Assembly (NCBI RefSeq): GCF_002099425.1
Contig: NW_018344015.1
Location: forward strand, 7,850,001 to 7,914,000
Origin: Phascolarctos cinereus
Lineage: Eukaryota; Chordata; Mammalia; Diprotodontia; Phascolarctidae
Reading direction: 5' to 3'
Length of the DNA stretch: 64,000 bases
Shown here: positions 10,830-21,975 of the stretch, in pieces
How positions within the stretch are numbered: position 1 is the first letter of the stretch
Layout of the letters: each line of letters starts with the position of its first letter
Translations under genes and position numbers: made by a program
Notes under the pieces: model-generated
What the model was told of the DNA's origin: nothing
Databases searched by the model: none
The model's input: the letters and a program-made list of their open reading frames with translations, nothing else

Positions 10830-12490
10830 TTTTGTCTTTCCTTCATTCTTTTTTTTTTTCTGAACTAAACTTTGGTTTTCCCCCTACTTGAATTATTCCT
10901 TCACGTCCCCTCAGTGTTCTTTATACTGTATTGATTTGCACTCATTAGTTTGTTGTTTTTAAAGTGTTAAATCTTTTTTAATGTATGTGTGTTGTATTAC
11001 TACAGGAAGTTCCTTGCTATGTATCTCCTATTTCTTATGAGTCACTTCATAACATAGTACTCAGCATATAATGGATGTTAAGTAAAAAAGCTATTGGCTG
11101 ATTAAACTACTAACAATAATGGGGAGGAAATCTCTATATCTGATTTTCAACAGGATTCCAAATAAACACATTCTTTTCTTTGTTAAGTAATGTTTTATAT
11201 TCATTGTCAGACATAGCCAAATCTTGGCCCAAAGGGTATGTTGCTGGAGTTGGTCTTATTCATAGGGAGATTTAAGAGATTTTAGTAGGGAAGCTTTTGC
11301 CATTGGGAATTTATTTCGTTCTTATAGGTTTTAATTTTAAGAGCCCACTATCAAAATGCATATGATGATTGACGAATGGGATAACACTTATGAGACTCAC
11401 CTTAATAGAAATTATTTTGCAGGCTGACTTCTAATAAAGAAAGATAGCTGAGAGTGGTGATTCCTTTTAGGAATGAGGCTTCAGACCAGCAACAGGGATG
11501 CCTGGAGGGTGATGTAAGGTTGTAGGATGCAGATCTGGAATGAATTGTAGAGATCATCTAATCACTCTTCTTCCTCCTTCTTTTGACCTTCCTAGAGTTC
11601 CCAGTTTCTTTTCACTAGATTCCTGAAAAGCAATTAAAATGTTGTCCTTGTATTAGTTAGTTGTTATTTGACACTTCAAGTTATTTCTTCACTAGACTAA
11701 AATTTCCTGGGGATACATGAAGTGCAGAATATTTCTGCAAAGTGTATATATAATTTGAATATAGATAACACAATTATAAATGTAGCTAGAAATGTTATAA
11801 TTTATACTAGTAATTCTCAAGCATTTTTATACCTGCAGAATCCTTAATTTAAAACAAATCCGGTAGGAACCCCTCCAATAAAATCTCTCAAAATGATTTA
11901 CTTTTAAACATATTTACTGTGAGTGATACAAAATAAGACTGATTAAAAGAAAACAACAAAAACTGTTGAATATTAAAATTTTATTCAGCTTACTTTCTAA
12001 ATCACACATGCACTAGAAGAGTGAATTCCCTTTCATATTCCCATTAAACTTCCTTTTTTTCATTTCATATTCATTGTATAGAATGCAACAAAGGACGTAA
12101 ATAAGAATCAGATCTATTTATCTCAACCAAGAATCTTTCATGGGAGAAGAAGAATAGAGGATGAGTATCAAGATATAGAAGTTCACTCTAAGTCAGTACA
12201 GAATTGAAGGAGATCCTTTCCTTGATAGCAGCTCAAAATATAGATTGTATGTGTATTTTCCTGGCTAGTGAATAGAACAGAATATTTGAAATTGGGGCTT
12301 GTGGGGAACCTTGAATTTTTGATACTTATGAGACATGTAATGGGTAGGATGTGAAGAAAGGAATGTGGAAAAACTCAGAATAATGAAGGAAAGTTGAGTT
12401 TAGGGAAAAAGGTGAAAAGGTAATACCTGCAGAAGGGGTTTGAATATTTGAGGAATGCAAAACTAATAGCAGGAACCTATTTCTCTTTTC
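10830..12490. other. Mostly unassigned sequence
   Basis: No exon or gene was recognised. Near 11525 'gaattgtagagatcatctaa' is MIR-like. Near 11806-11905 there is a degraded stretch ('gtaggaacccctcc') like the DNA-transposon family seen at 13.1 and 37.1 kb. The rest is unique-looking A/T-rich DNA. Confidence 0.4.
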
Positions 12491-12494
12491 TGTT

Positions 12495-12962
12495 TTATCA
12501 TTATTATTATTAATTAATTTATTTTTAAGTTTTCAACATTTGCTTCCACAAGATTTTGAATTCCAAATTTTCTCCCTGTCTCACTCTTCTCCCTACACCA
12601 AGACAGTGGTGCATTCTGAATACCCCTTCCCCTAATCTGCCCTCCTTTCTATCACCTCCCCCCCCTTCTCTTATCATCTTTCCATGCAGGAATATAAACA
12701 GTTCAACTTTAATAAATCCCTTATGATTTCTCTTTCCTGCTTACCTTTTCTTGCTTCTCTTGACTCTTGTATTTGAAAGTTGAATTTTCTATTCAGCTCT
12801 GGTCTTTTCATTAAGAATGCTTGAAAGTCTTCTGAATATCCATTTTTTTTCCCTGAAGGATTATACTCAGTTTTGATGGGTAGGTGATTGATGGTTATAA
12901 TCCTGTCTCCTTTGACCTTTGGGATATTCCGTTCCAATCCCTCTGGTCCCTTAATGTAGAAG
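12495..12962 (-). repeat. HAL1-like half-L1, minus strand
   Basis: The left end has L1-type 3'UTR text ('aagttttcaacatttgcttc', 'cacaagattttgaattcc'). It passes directly into antisense ORF1: SEDFQAFLMKRPELNRKFNF, the L1 ORF1p C-terminal signature. ORF2 is absent between the two, the layout of half-LINE (HAL1) elements known from mammals. An ordinary L1 with an internal deletion would look the same. Confidence 0.55.
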
Positions 12963-13084
12963 CTGCTAAATCAGGTCACAAAATGGAATCAGTGTAGTTC
13001 ACTCAATTTCCACAATTAACCACTTAACTCTCCTAATCCTCTCAGTTCCCTCACTCTTCTCAGAATAATGTTTTTAAATGCAAA

Positions 13085-13200
13085 AAAAAAATACATACTA
13101 CAAAGGAAATTAATTATATTGAAATACTATTATTAAGAAAAATAAACCATAACAAGTTCACAGACCCTTCATTAAGAATTCATGCTATAGAATGTGCAGA
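13085..13200 (-). repeat. Non-autonomous DNA transposon fragment (hAT/Tigger-type)
   Basis: In antisense it reads 'ctatagcatgaattcttaat', 'gaagggtctgtgaac' and 'tattagtatttcaat'-like text. This matches the plus-strand copy at 37.04-37.22 kb ('ggttaagaatctctactctg' end). It is an old fragment. Confidence 0.5.
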
Positions 13201-13654
13201 GATAGAGGCGGGTACTAAAGAATGAAAACTTTAGGAAGTTCTTCTGAGCTCAGTTTGCTCTGAAGCTTAGGAGCTTCTGTCTCTGTCTCTATCTAGTCTT
13301 GCCAATTTTGAAAATATACAAGTATTGCAGGAAGAAGAGGCTTCATACTTCCTCCTGATAGCCACTTCCTACTTTATGTTCCTTGGTTGCATTGCCAAAA
13401 TTTAATTTGGGGCTAGAGTAGTGAATCAAATAAGAGGTGGTATTGGTACCTTTATTCCTGTTGATGTGCTTAAGCCAGTCTCATGCAACAGTCTCAACTC
13501 TTTACTTTGCTCAGCCAACAGCAGCTTTGATGAAAGTAAATGTTGCCTCCTCTGGGATAATTCTCCCATCCCCTACTTTTACAGGAAGGTTGAGTCCCAA
13601 GAAGGTGACTGACTACTCACTTCAAAATTCTAGAGGTAATCCTGAGGGATTGTC
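13201..13654. other. Unassigned; possible LTR remnant
   Basis: GC content is slightly higher than in the neighbours, and 'ggtacctttattcctg' at 13448 resembles the antisense polyadenylation region of the other minus-strand LTRs. Two short overlapping open frames (13421-13700) show no recognisable protein. Confidence 0.3.
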
Positions 13655-14544
13655 ATTTTCCATTTTTGTTGTCTTTGCCAATTTGATGAATGCAAGGTAG
13701 AACCTCAGAGCTACTTTAATTTGCATTTTTTGAATTATTAGTGATTTGGAGTATTTTTTCATATTGTTGTTAATAATGTAGATTCCTTACATTGAGAACT
13801 GCTTGTTCATAATCTGACCACTTGTCAGTTGTTGAATAGCTCTTATTCTTAAAAATTTGAGTCAATTACTCATTTATCTTATAAATGAGATCATCATCAG
13901 AGAAACTTGCTGCAGATATTTCCCCTGTTAACTGGTTCTGATTTTAGATGCATTAGTTTTGTTTGTATATACTTTTTCAACTTTATGTAATCAAAATTGT
14001 TACTTTTACCCTCTGTAATCTTCTGCATCTCTTGTTTCCTTATGAACTCTTTCCCATAAGTGGAAGACATTTCTACCTTGTTCCTCCAATTTGTTTGTGA
14101 TGTGATTTTTTTTCTGTCTAGGTCATGTATCCATTTGGAGCTAATCTTAATGTATGATGTTTGTTTAAATCTGATTTTTGCCTGACTGCTTTCCAGGTTT
14201 TTCAGCAGTTTTTGCCAAATACCAAGTACCCCAGTACCTAGAGTTTTCAGGTATATTGAACACTAGTCCAATAGGTCTGTTTGCTTCATTATGTTACGTA
14301 CCTAGTCTTTTCTACTAATTGACTTCTCTTTTTTAAACCACTACCAGATAGATTTAATTGTTACTGCTTTGTAGTATAGTTTGATATCTAGTACTGTTAG
14401 GCTACTTCCTTTCCATTTTTTCTTTATTTCCCTTGAGATTCTAGACCTTTTGTTTCCCTAGATGACTACCATTTTTTCTAGCTCTATAAAATAATTTGTT
14501 GGGAGTTTGATTAGAGCAACATCGAATAAGATTTAATTTAGTTA

Positions 14545-15318
14545 TGTTATGAGATTAGGCCTGATGGTCTCAAGACCACCATAACAGTCTTCCCTTAAGG
14601 AAGGCTGTAACTTATAAAATCTGTGCATGGGAAACCATTGTTGTAAGATTAGGCTTGATGGTCTTGAGGCCATCATGATGGTTTCCCTTAAAGGAAGGTT
14701 ATAAACTTATAGAACATACTCATGGAAAAATATTGACAATAGTATTTTTCTAATGTCAGTATAGCAGGGTGCTCAAGATGATGCTTTGGCCATCACCAGC
14801 TTATTTCTCACTGATAAATAAATCCCCAAATAATATTTTGCTCTGACCTCTGATATGCAAATCAGCCAGCTCCAGGGAAAATCAGAGTGTAAGAACCTCA
14901 CTCTCAGAAGGGCACTTTGGAGCACACCCTCTGCTCTGGGGGGAATACAGCTTCCTACTGGAGCACACCCTTCCTGCTGAATGGACAGACCCCTGTCTCT
15001 GTGCTCCCTATCTTAGTGGCTCTTATATGAGTCATACTCTTATGTTAGTGTTTGTGCCTGAGTTGTATATAGAGTTCCCTTTTCTCACTCCACCTTCCCC
15101 TCCTCCTCATTATTTGCAATAAAATGCATTAAACTGATTCCCATTGTTTCACATGTTCTTAGCATCTGAACTCATTAAGGAGCTGTTTTCCCTGACATCT
15201 CTGCCTGGCCCATGAGCCTTTCCTTAGACATAAACTGAGTATTTGTACGTCTGTATAGCTGCACCTATGCTGGGGGAACATGGTGCTGTGAGTCCAGTTG
15301 TAGAAAGCAGGGATCAAC
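14545..15318 (+). mobile_element. LTR, plus orientation, with duplicated U3 unit (fossil)
   Basis: It starts with TGTTATGAGATTAGG. Order: a ~94-base unit present twice in tandem, a GC-richer middle, TATA-like 'tgtatatagagttc' at about 15064, 'gcaataaaatgc' at about 15115, then a U5-like tail. The right end is uncertain; CA at 15318 is the best guess. It lies inside an L1 and has no recognisable internal viral region. It is a fossil. Confidence 0.6.
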
Positions 15319-15322
15319 AGAG

Positions 15323-15888
15323 TGTGATGGGTGAAATCTGAAATAACTGAAGAAAAAAAAAGGTTTGAGTTTCTGAGCATATCAGTTTATTAAGTAATGC
15401 TTGCCAATTGCATAACAAATCAGGACCAGGCCTCCTCATCTTGGCACTTAGACAGGGGGAGACAGATTTTTATGCATTAAAAGAAAGCAATTAGTAGTAT
15501 ATAAACCAGGTTACAAGATTAGTAATCTTATTTCTATTTGGAGGAAATATTAGGGATTTTCCAAGTTGAGAGGGGGAGAATGAACAGGTAAAATTACCTG
15601 AAATCAGGAAAAAAAGGTGTCACTCTCCCCCAAGAATCTATAAACAAGCAAAGGAACATGGAAACAATAACTGACTGAACAGGTTAGGGCCAGTTTTCAG
15701 ATAAGACATTTGAGTTGCTTAAAACGTATAATTGTGAGAAAACTTGCATCCATCTTTGGATCTAATTGAGTTTCTGGTTAGCATAACCTAGGTCCCTAGT
15801 TAAGAGTCTCTAAGCAACAGGTAAATGTGGTTCAGCTTCCCAGTCACATAGGGGGTAGGTTCAAACAATGCAATAAAATTTTCTCACA
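15323..15888 (-). mobile_element. LTR-like block, minus orientation (fossil)
   Basis: It begins TGTGATGGG and ends TCTCACA. In antisense it has a TATA-like element (complement of 'gtatataaacc' at 15498) upstream of an AATAAA (complement of 'gtttattaag' at 15386), the order expected of an LTR. No clear target duplication was seen. The following 15889-16045 may be more of the same insertion. The call rests on architecture, not on a named family. Confidence 0.45.
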
Positions 15889-16045
15889 GTTCCCATAACT
15901 AAATAGAAAGGGAACTGAGCTGGCTTCAGAATTGAGTCACAAGATGAAAGCATTGTGGTTCACTCAATTCCTACAATTCCCTCAAAGAGAACCCTTTATC
16001 CTCCCAAAGGGGACTCCCTTATGCCCAGAAGACTGTCATAAAACA
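15889..16045. repeat. Unassigned repeat piece shared with 12.96-13.05 kb
   Basis: 'gtggttcactcaattcctac' at about 15956 corresponds to 'gtagttcactcaatttccac' at about 12994, with similar flanks in both ('gtcacaagatgaa' and 'gtcacaaaatgga'). It is probably a piece of an LTR-type element. The family was not recognised. Confidence 0.4.
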
Positions 16046-16644
16046 AGGTAGTATTGTCAGTTTATTATATTGGTTCCTTTTACCCATGAACAATTAATAT
16101 TCCTCCAGTCATTTATGTCTATATTTTTTCATAAAAGAGTATTTTGTAGTTATATTCATATAATTTTTGTGTGTGTCTTAAGGAATTTATCTTTTCTCCT
16201 GTTGGGTTCTGTTGGTAATATAAAGAAATGCTAATGTTTTATATGGATTTATTTATATCCTCAACTTTGTTAAGGTATTGTTTCATTTAATATTTAGTTG
16301 ACTTTCTAGAGTTCTTTAAGTAAATCATCCTATCATCTACAAAATGATAACTTTGTTTCTTTGCCTATCTGTTTTTGATCAGTTTCTTTTCTTTTTTGTT
16401 TTTTTGTCTCATTGCTATAGCTAGCAAGCATTATATGAAATAGTAGTGGTGATAATGGTAGTCCTTCCTTTACGCCTGATCATCATTACATATAACACTA
16501 GCTCTTTGTTTTAGGTGGAAACAGCTTACTATATCAAGGAATGGTCTGTTGATTCCTTTGTTTTCTTGTGTTGTTTTTTAAAACAGAAATGGGTGTTGTA
16601 GTTTGTCAAAAGCTTTTTTTCTGTATCTGTTGATAAAACCATAT

Positions 16645-17198
16645 TGTATGTGACAGACCCTAACCCAAATTAAACTCAGAGACTTCTTTTTTTTTCCTTT
16701 TAGGCAGTTGGAGTTAAGTGACTTGCCCAGGGTCACACAGCTAGTAAGTGTCAAGTGTTTGGTCTGAGGCCGAATTTGAACTCAGGTCCCCCTGACTTCG
16801 GGCGGTGCTCTATCTACTGCGCCAAGGTTACCTTTATTACAGTCTTGGGAGATGGCTGTCTGCTCCACGGAAGGGGCCGCCTTATAAAAGCAAATCTCCG
16901 CCCACCATGCAAAGTCTCCACCCACCACTATCCCTTGCCCCCTCAACTGGGGGTGGGTGTGCATTCTAAACTCAAAAGTTTCTTCCTATCCCCTGAACTG
17001 GGAGGTGGGGCTTATATTCCAGGCCCAAAATTCAAAGACAAGGAGCGGGAAGCCAAGGGCAAAATTGGGGGCGGGGCAGGGCTCATTCTTTCTGTTAAGT
17101 GCTTAAAAACAGGGTGTGAGCGAGCTAGGATTTTGAAAATAATAATCAAAAATTATTGACCTTGAGGAGGCTTCACTTCTGAGAGTTCATCTCTCACA
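16645..17198 (-). mobile_element. Solo LTR, minus orientation, with atat duplication and a nested SINE (fossil)
   Basis: The unit runs from TGTATGTGACAG to CTCTCACA and is flanked by the 4-base duplication atat (16641-16644 and 17199-17202) inside an L1. In antisense it shows a TATA element (complement of 'ccttataaaag' at 16881) and then AATAAA (complement of 'cctttattac' at 16830). It is GC-rich with several 'ggggcgggg'-like strings. A SINE lies at 16686-16824. The 134-residue frame at 16755-17159 spans SINE and LTR and is not a gene. Confidence 0.75.
16686..16824 (-). repeat. Marsupial tRNA-derived SINE nested in LTR
   Basis: T-run, 'aagtgacttgcccagggtca', 'aatttgaactcaggtccccc' and 'ctctatctactgcgcca'. 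It separates 'aaactcagagacttc' from 'aggttacctttattac', so it inserted after the LTR. Confidence 0.9.
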
Positions 17199-17914
17199 AT
17201 ATGATTGTTGTTCTTGTTATTAACATGGTCTATTATGTTTATAGTTTTCCCAATTGAACCAATACTACATTCCTACTATAAATCTGTCCTTGTTATAGCA
17301 TATATTAATTTTTATATCTTTCTGGAGATTCTTTGCTAGTATTTAATTTAAAATTTTTGCATTATTTTCATTAGAGACATCGATCTGTTGTTTCCTTTTT
17401 CTGTTTTGATTCTCCTTGGCTTAAATATGAAACTCATATTTGTGTCTTAGAAGGAATTTGGCAGAATCCCTTCTTTTCCTGTTTTTCAAACTGTTTATAT
17501 GTTATTAAAATTAATTATTTGAATTTCATAAAATTTGATTCTAAATCCATCAGGTTCTAAGGTTTTTTCCTTTGGAATCTTATTTATGATTTATTCAATT
17601 TTTTTTCTTTTCTGAGATTGAGTTATTTAAATTCTCTATACCTTTTGTTAATCTGGATACTTTATAGTTTTATAAATATTTATACATTTCATCATGTTAG
17701 TCTTAGTGCCTTATAATTGGGCAAAATGCTTCCTAATAATTTTATTTCTTGTGAATTCTGCTTTTTAGTTTTTGATTCTGATAATTTGGTAATTAAGAGA
17801 TCACTGGTAACTTTGTATAGAGCAGTTTTTGTGGAATGATGAAGTTGGAAGCTGAATTGTAAGGAGTTAAGAGAATAAGAGAAGAGAAAGTAGAGGTGTT
17901 GTGATTTGGCGTGC

Positions 17915-18318
17915 TGGAAACCTCTAAATGTAAGGGTACCAGGTGAGTCTACCTTGAAAGAATTCAACCACCCAAGCCTTGTTTCAGTCAAAGTAGCAAG
18001 GTTTTATTGTAACACCAGCTTGGCAGGCAGATTCCTAGTAAATCTGTGGTTTGGTAAGGAATAAGACTGATACTTATATGAAGAAAAGACAGAAGATCTG
18101 GATGGGATTAAGAATGGCAAGTAGCCTGGGGTGAGCCAGGTGCAGATAATGAAAGGACTTAAGTGGTCTGGGCTGGGTCTGAGAGCCACAGGGAAAGGAC
18201 AGTTAAAAGGATTATTAAATATCTATGCAGGCTGGGATGGGCCAGATGCCTCAGGCAAAACATCAGTGTAGGAAAGTTCTGGGACTTTTAAGGGTCCAGG
18301 TCCCGTTGCCCCATTATT
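17915..18318 (-). mobile_element. LTR fragment, minus orientation, same family as 6.2-7.2 kb (fossil)
   Basis: It matches the left LTR at 6.2 kb in order: 'cacccaagccttgtttcagt', 'ggttttattgtaacacc', 'ggcaggcagattc', 'gcctcaggcaaaacatc' and 'aggaaagttctggg'. The antisense TATA-like element lies near 18071 (complement of 'acttatatgaag'). It is inserted next to or in a minus-strand L2. It is a fossil. Confidence 0.55.
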
Positions 18319-20000
18319 GGCATCTATTGTAGATGACCTCAAGGAGTTTAGCTACAATGGCAGAAGAGATAATGAGGACAGAAGGATCAAGTGAGGATTT
18401 TTTAAGGATAAGGGAGACTTGGGCATATTTGGAAGTAGCTAGTAGACAGGGAGAGATTGAGGATGAGTGAGTAGGGATGACAGAGGGAGCAGTCTGTTGG
18501 AAAAGATGGAATGGTATAGGATCATTTATGCAGGTAGAGGGATTTGCCTTGGTAAGGAGTAGGACTGCCATTTTCTGTGAGACAAAGGGTGAAGGAGGAG
18601 ATAGTAGCAGAAGGCATATGAGTAATGTGAAATGAGGAAAAAGGGAAAAGAGGGAATTCATAGTGAATGGCCTCTAGTTTTCTTCTAAAATATGAGATAA
18701 GGTTCTCAGCTGAGGGGGTGGGGAAGGAGGAGCCATGGAAAGTTTGAGGAGAGATGAAAAAGTATGGAGAATGGGATAGTGAGTTGATAAGGGAGAGTGT
18801 TAAAGGTTTACATAGCAGCAGTGAGGGCCCAGTTGAGATTGTGGTAACATATATTTGTGGTAGAAGCAGTCGGGTTTCGTGATTTTCTGCATTTTTGTTC
18901 ATTATCATATGTGCAGAAGCAAATACAGCACATGGTGGGAATGATCCACAGGTGAGGCTTGGCAGGGCATAATTGGTGATATGATAAAGGTGGCAAGGAC
19001 TCAAGAGAAGAAGATAGTATAGAGTTGAGCTGGTTTACAAAGGGTCAAAGTGAAGAAAAGAAGAGAGTGACTAGTGCAGAATTGGATGACTTGGGAGAGA
19101 ACCAAAGAGCTGAGGTATTGGAGATCATGGTGTAGACAGAGTAGGGTTTAGTAAGAGAAGGTAGAGGAAGAGGTGGAAAGCCAATAGATTATGGTCAGAT
19201 AAAGGGATTTTGGAATTCTTGGACATGTAGATGGTGCATCTTTAGGTGATGGTAAGGTCAAGTGTACTGAGATGGAATGGAGGAGTAGGTCATGAGTAGG
19301 TTTAGGAACTGAACAGTTACGTTGTTTGAGGGAGAATCAGTATGTACGTTGAAATCTGTTGGTATGACGGCAGGAGTTGAGAACGAGAGAAAAATTATAA
19401 GCCAGGTACTAAACTTGTTGAGGAAGGAGAGGGAATGACCTGGAAGCCTATAGAGAACAGCTACCAGGATTTTGACTGAGTGGTAAATACAGATAGTTTG
19501 AACTGAGGTTACTGAGTGTTACAGGTAGGAGGAAAACCTGGAAGTAGAAATGGGGAGCAAGGAGTACTCCAACTCCTCTGCTTCAAACAGTGAGCCAAGG
19601 GGAATGAGTGAAGGTGTAATTGTGACTGGAAGAGATGGCCAGAGAAGCCATGTTATCAGATCTCATTGTTTTCTAGAAGATGGAAGGTATAGGAGAGAGA
19701 AAGATTTAAGATGAAAGCAGGTTATTGGAATAGGCATTCCAGAGGGCACATGTGGGAGGATTGAGCAGGATAGGAATAAGGAATTGGGTGGTAGGTGTGG
19801 GGAATAGGGTTTGAATGATGACCTATAAAGGTTCAGAAACACTGGGATGTACAAGATATGAACAGTTGTGAATGTTAACCATTAAGTGAAAGGTACTATT
19901 CTTCTTTCCAGAGGACGATGGAGATCAGGCAGGGGACAAGTACAGCATGGTATTGAAGGCACATGGTTAGATGGAAAACCCTATTTGATTTCTCCTTTTT
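18319..20000 (-). repeat. L2 LINE ORF2 segment, minus strand
   Basis: Antisense frames show CR1/L2-clade text: LATSKYAQVSLILKKSSLDP, then IVAKLLEV at 18320-18440 (the start of the RT domain), and upstream AENLISYFRRKLEAIH at about 18650. The rest, toward 19960, is the region between endonuclease and RT and part of the endonuclease. This explains the strongly purine-rich plus strand and the 115- and 160-residue minus-strand frames. The piece at 17790-17914 probably belongs to it too. A second copy of the same portion is at 42.7-44.6 kb. Confidence 0.7.
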
Positions 20001-20289
20001 CCTCAAAAGCAGGTGATTAGGCAGGACATAGTACAGCAAGAGATAAATGTCAAACCTACACAACAGGAGATTGAAGTTCTGGTCCCCACCAACTTTCTCT
20101 TTTTTCCTTGGGGACAGATACAGCAGGAAATGTCAGACCTGTTGTCAGAAGGAAGGTTTTCAGAGGCAATTTCATTCTTCATTGGGGAGAATGGGGACAA
20201 AGTTGCCTTGTGCTGATGGAGATGAAAGTTGAGCCCAGCCCTTTGCCACCTTTATGAGATTTATCTACATACTAGTTGTGTAATAATGT
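20001..20289. other. Unassigned
   Basis: A short plus-strand open frame (20013-20216) has internal repetition ('acaacaggaga', 'acagcaggaaa') but no recognisable domain. It is probably part of an old LINE. Confidence 0.3.
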
Positions 20290-21034
20290 CCCTGATGAAG
20301 ATAGCAGGAAACTTTTGCAAGCAATATACTATAATGAATCACATCTTTACCATTTTTCAATTAACTGAAAGATGTGGAGAATAGAGTCTCCCACTGTGCT
20401 TATTGTTTGTTAATTATTCAGGACTTGATTCATTAGAGCAGAACACTTCTTTAAAAGCTATCTTCCAATGCTTGTTTCTCATCCTTCATTTCATCAAAAT
20501 CATTTCATATTCTTTGGAAGATATAACAAGAGATAACCCTGTTTAACAACTTTATGATAATGAACATCATGTGAGGCATAAAACAGGAAGATATATCCTT
20601 GATAAAAAGTGCTCACCACTGTAACAGAGATTTAGAAAATGAATGCAAGTTGAAGAAATATTTCCTGTGGGTTGAGATCCTCAAAATACTTCCTTTTGAG
20701 TATGATATTTTGCTTTCCGAATCAAGGTTGGAACATTGCAGAGCTTCCTAGAAGACATTCATAACCATTCAAGAATTTGAAACCTGCCTATTCACATAGA
20801 TAAGACCAAGTCAATGAAGTGTGTCTGTTGCTTAAATTTTGACATATGATTGGATGGAGAACCTCTAGCACTTGACCATCAATATATTCCTTTGGGATGG
20901 AGAGTACAAATGTACATGAAATTGGCCTAGAGTTGAATAGGAGAAGAACAGTTTGGTTTGCCTTTCAGAAATTGCAAAGCTACTTTAAAGATGTCAAGCT
21001 TGTATATCAACCAATTAAGGCCAGTTAATTCCAA

Positions 21035-21505
21035 TACCACGTAAATTATTTGCAAAAATAAAAAAGAAGGTACTCTTCCATTTTCTTTCTATGGTACAAA
21101 TATAGTTTTAATAACTAAACCAGGGAGGGACAAAACAGAGAAAGAAAACTACAGATTAGCATAATTAATGAATATTGATGCAGAAATTTAAAATAGCACA
21201 TTAGCAAGTAGACAAAAACAACATATTAATTAGTCAGTCAGAAAGATTAGAAAGATTTTGCGTTATGAGCAGATTGAGTTTCTACCAGGAATGAATGGTT
21301 GGTTCAACATAAGGAAGACAGTATTTTAAACCATGTTAATTATATGTGTGTGTATACATATACATATACATGTATAGATGTATATATACATGTGCATAAT
21401 AAAAATATGATTATATCACTAGATACTAAAAATCCAAAGCATTCATTTCTATTAAAGACTCTAGATGTCATAGGAATAAAAGACCTCAGACCTCTCTCCT
21501 AAATA
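21035..21505 (+). repeat. L1 ORF2 fragment inserted in RTE
   Basis: The translation shows LMNIDAEI, then QIEFLPGMNGWFNIRKTVF and, after a microsatellite, IISLDTKNPKHSFLLKTLDV. This is the L1 order (LMNIDAKILNK, GFIPGMQGWFNIRK, ISIDAEKAFDK). A CATATA microsatellite at 21337-21395 interrupts it. Confidence 0.75.
21337..21395. repeat. CA/TA-rich microsatellite
   Basis: Alternating 'atgtgtgtgtatacatatac' pattern inside the L1 piece. Confidence 0.85.
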
Positions 21506-21975
21506 AAGACTATCTTTTTAATACTAGTATTCTACTGGTGAGTTGTATGGCTGTGAGATAGAACATTATTGGAAGAATTAAAAATGAATATTGCACAGAG
21601 GGCAATGGAGAGATGCATGATAAGCGTAAACAGGTTTCACTGTATAACCAAGTGGCAACTTTGAAGAATAGGAGTAAATTATAGTATTAGGATAATTTAT
21701 GTTAGGAAAAGAAGATGGGCTGGTCATGTGGCAAGGATGAAGGATGACAGATAGACAGCCTGAGTTCTATGCTGGTGCCTTCACAATGTGAGGAACATTT
21801 GAAATTTTCTAGCATTGTCAGATAGAACTTTTTTGGTGGACTAATTGGAAGACATGGACAAGGGTCACATAGGATGGTAAGGCATGAGTGGCTTCTAATA
21901 CACATCATTGGAGAGTACATACAAATCAATGAAATTATATATCTACATGGGTATTTTTTAGTGTATAAATGTGGA

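Larger units (their letters stand above)
13655..17790 (-). repeat. L1 ORF2 segment, minus strand, broken by LTR insertions
   Basis: Continuous antisense L1 ORF2 text runs at 13655-14544, 16046-16644 and 17199-17790, with three LTR-type blocks in the gaps. The joints are convincing. 'gataaaaccatat' before 16645 and 'atgattgttgttcttg' after 17198 are contiguous in L1. 'gatttaatttag' before 14545 continues as 'ggtagtattgtcag' at about 16046. The L1 predates all three insertions. There is no usable ORF2 frame. Confidence 0.75.
20290..21975 (+). repeat. RTE (BovB-like) LINE, plus strand, split by an L1 piece
   Basis: Frames read RTE reverse-transcriptase text: LDGEPLALDHQYI at about 20850 and EIGLELNRRRTVWFAFQKLQ at about 20920. 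After the interruption they continue with YGCEIEHYWKN and, at about 21700, RKRRWAGHVARMKDDR, a hallmark of the RTE C-terminus. Between about 21035 and 21505 the text is L1 ORF2. The copy is heavily decayed. Confidence 0.75.

Noticed and set aside
16755-17159. 134-residue plus-strand open frame
   Set aside because: It begins in an antisense SINE and continues through a GC-rich LTR. The absence of stops follows from base composition.
18314-19004. 115- and 160-residue minus-strand frames, apparently novel proteins
   Set aside because: The text KYAQVSLILKKSSLDPS and its surroundings is L2 LINE ORF2. The long frames reflect a pyrimidine-rich antisense strand.
18319-19960. Strong purine-strand skew as a possible regulatory or triplex region
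   Set aside because: The skew is explained by a minus-strand L2 ORF2 fragment and recurs in the L2 at 42.7-44.6 kb.
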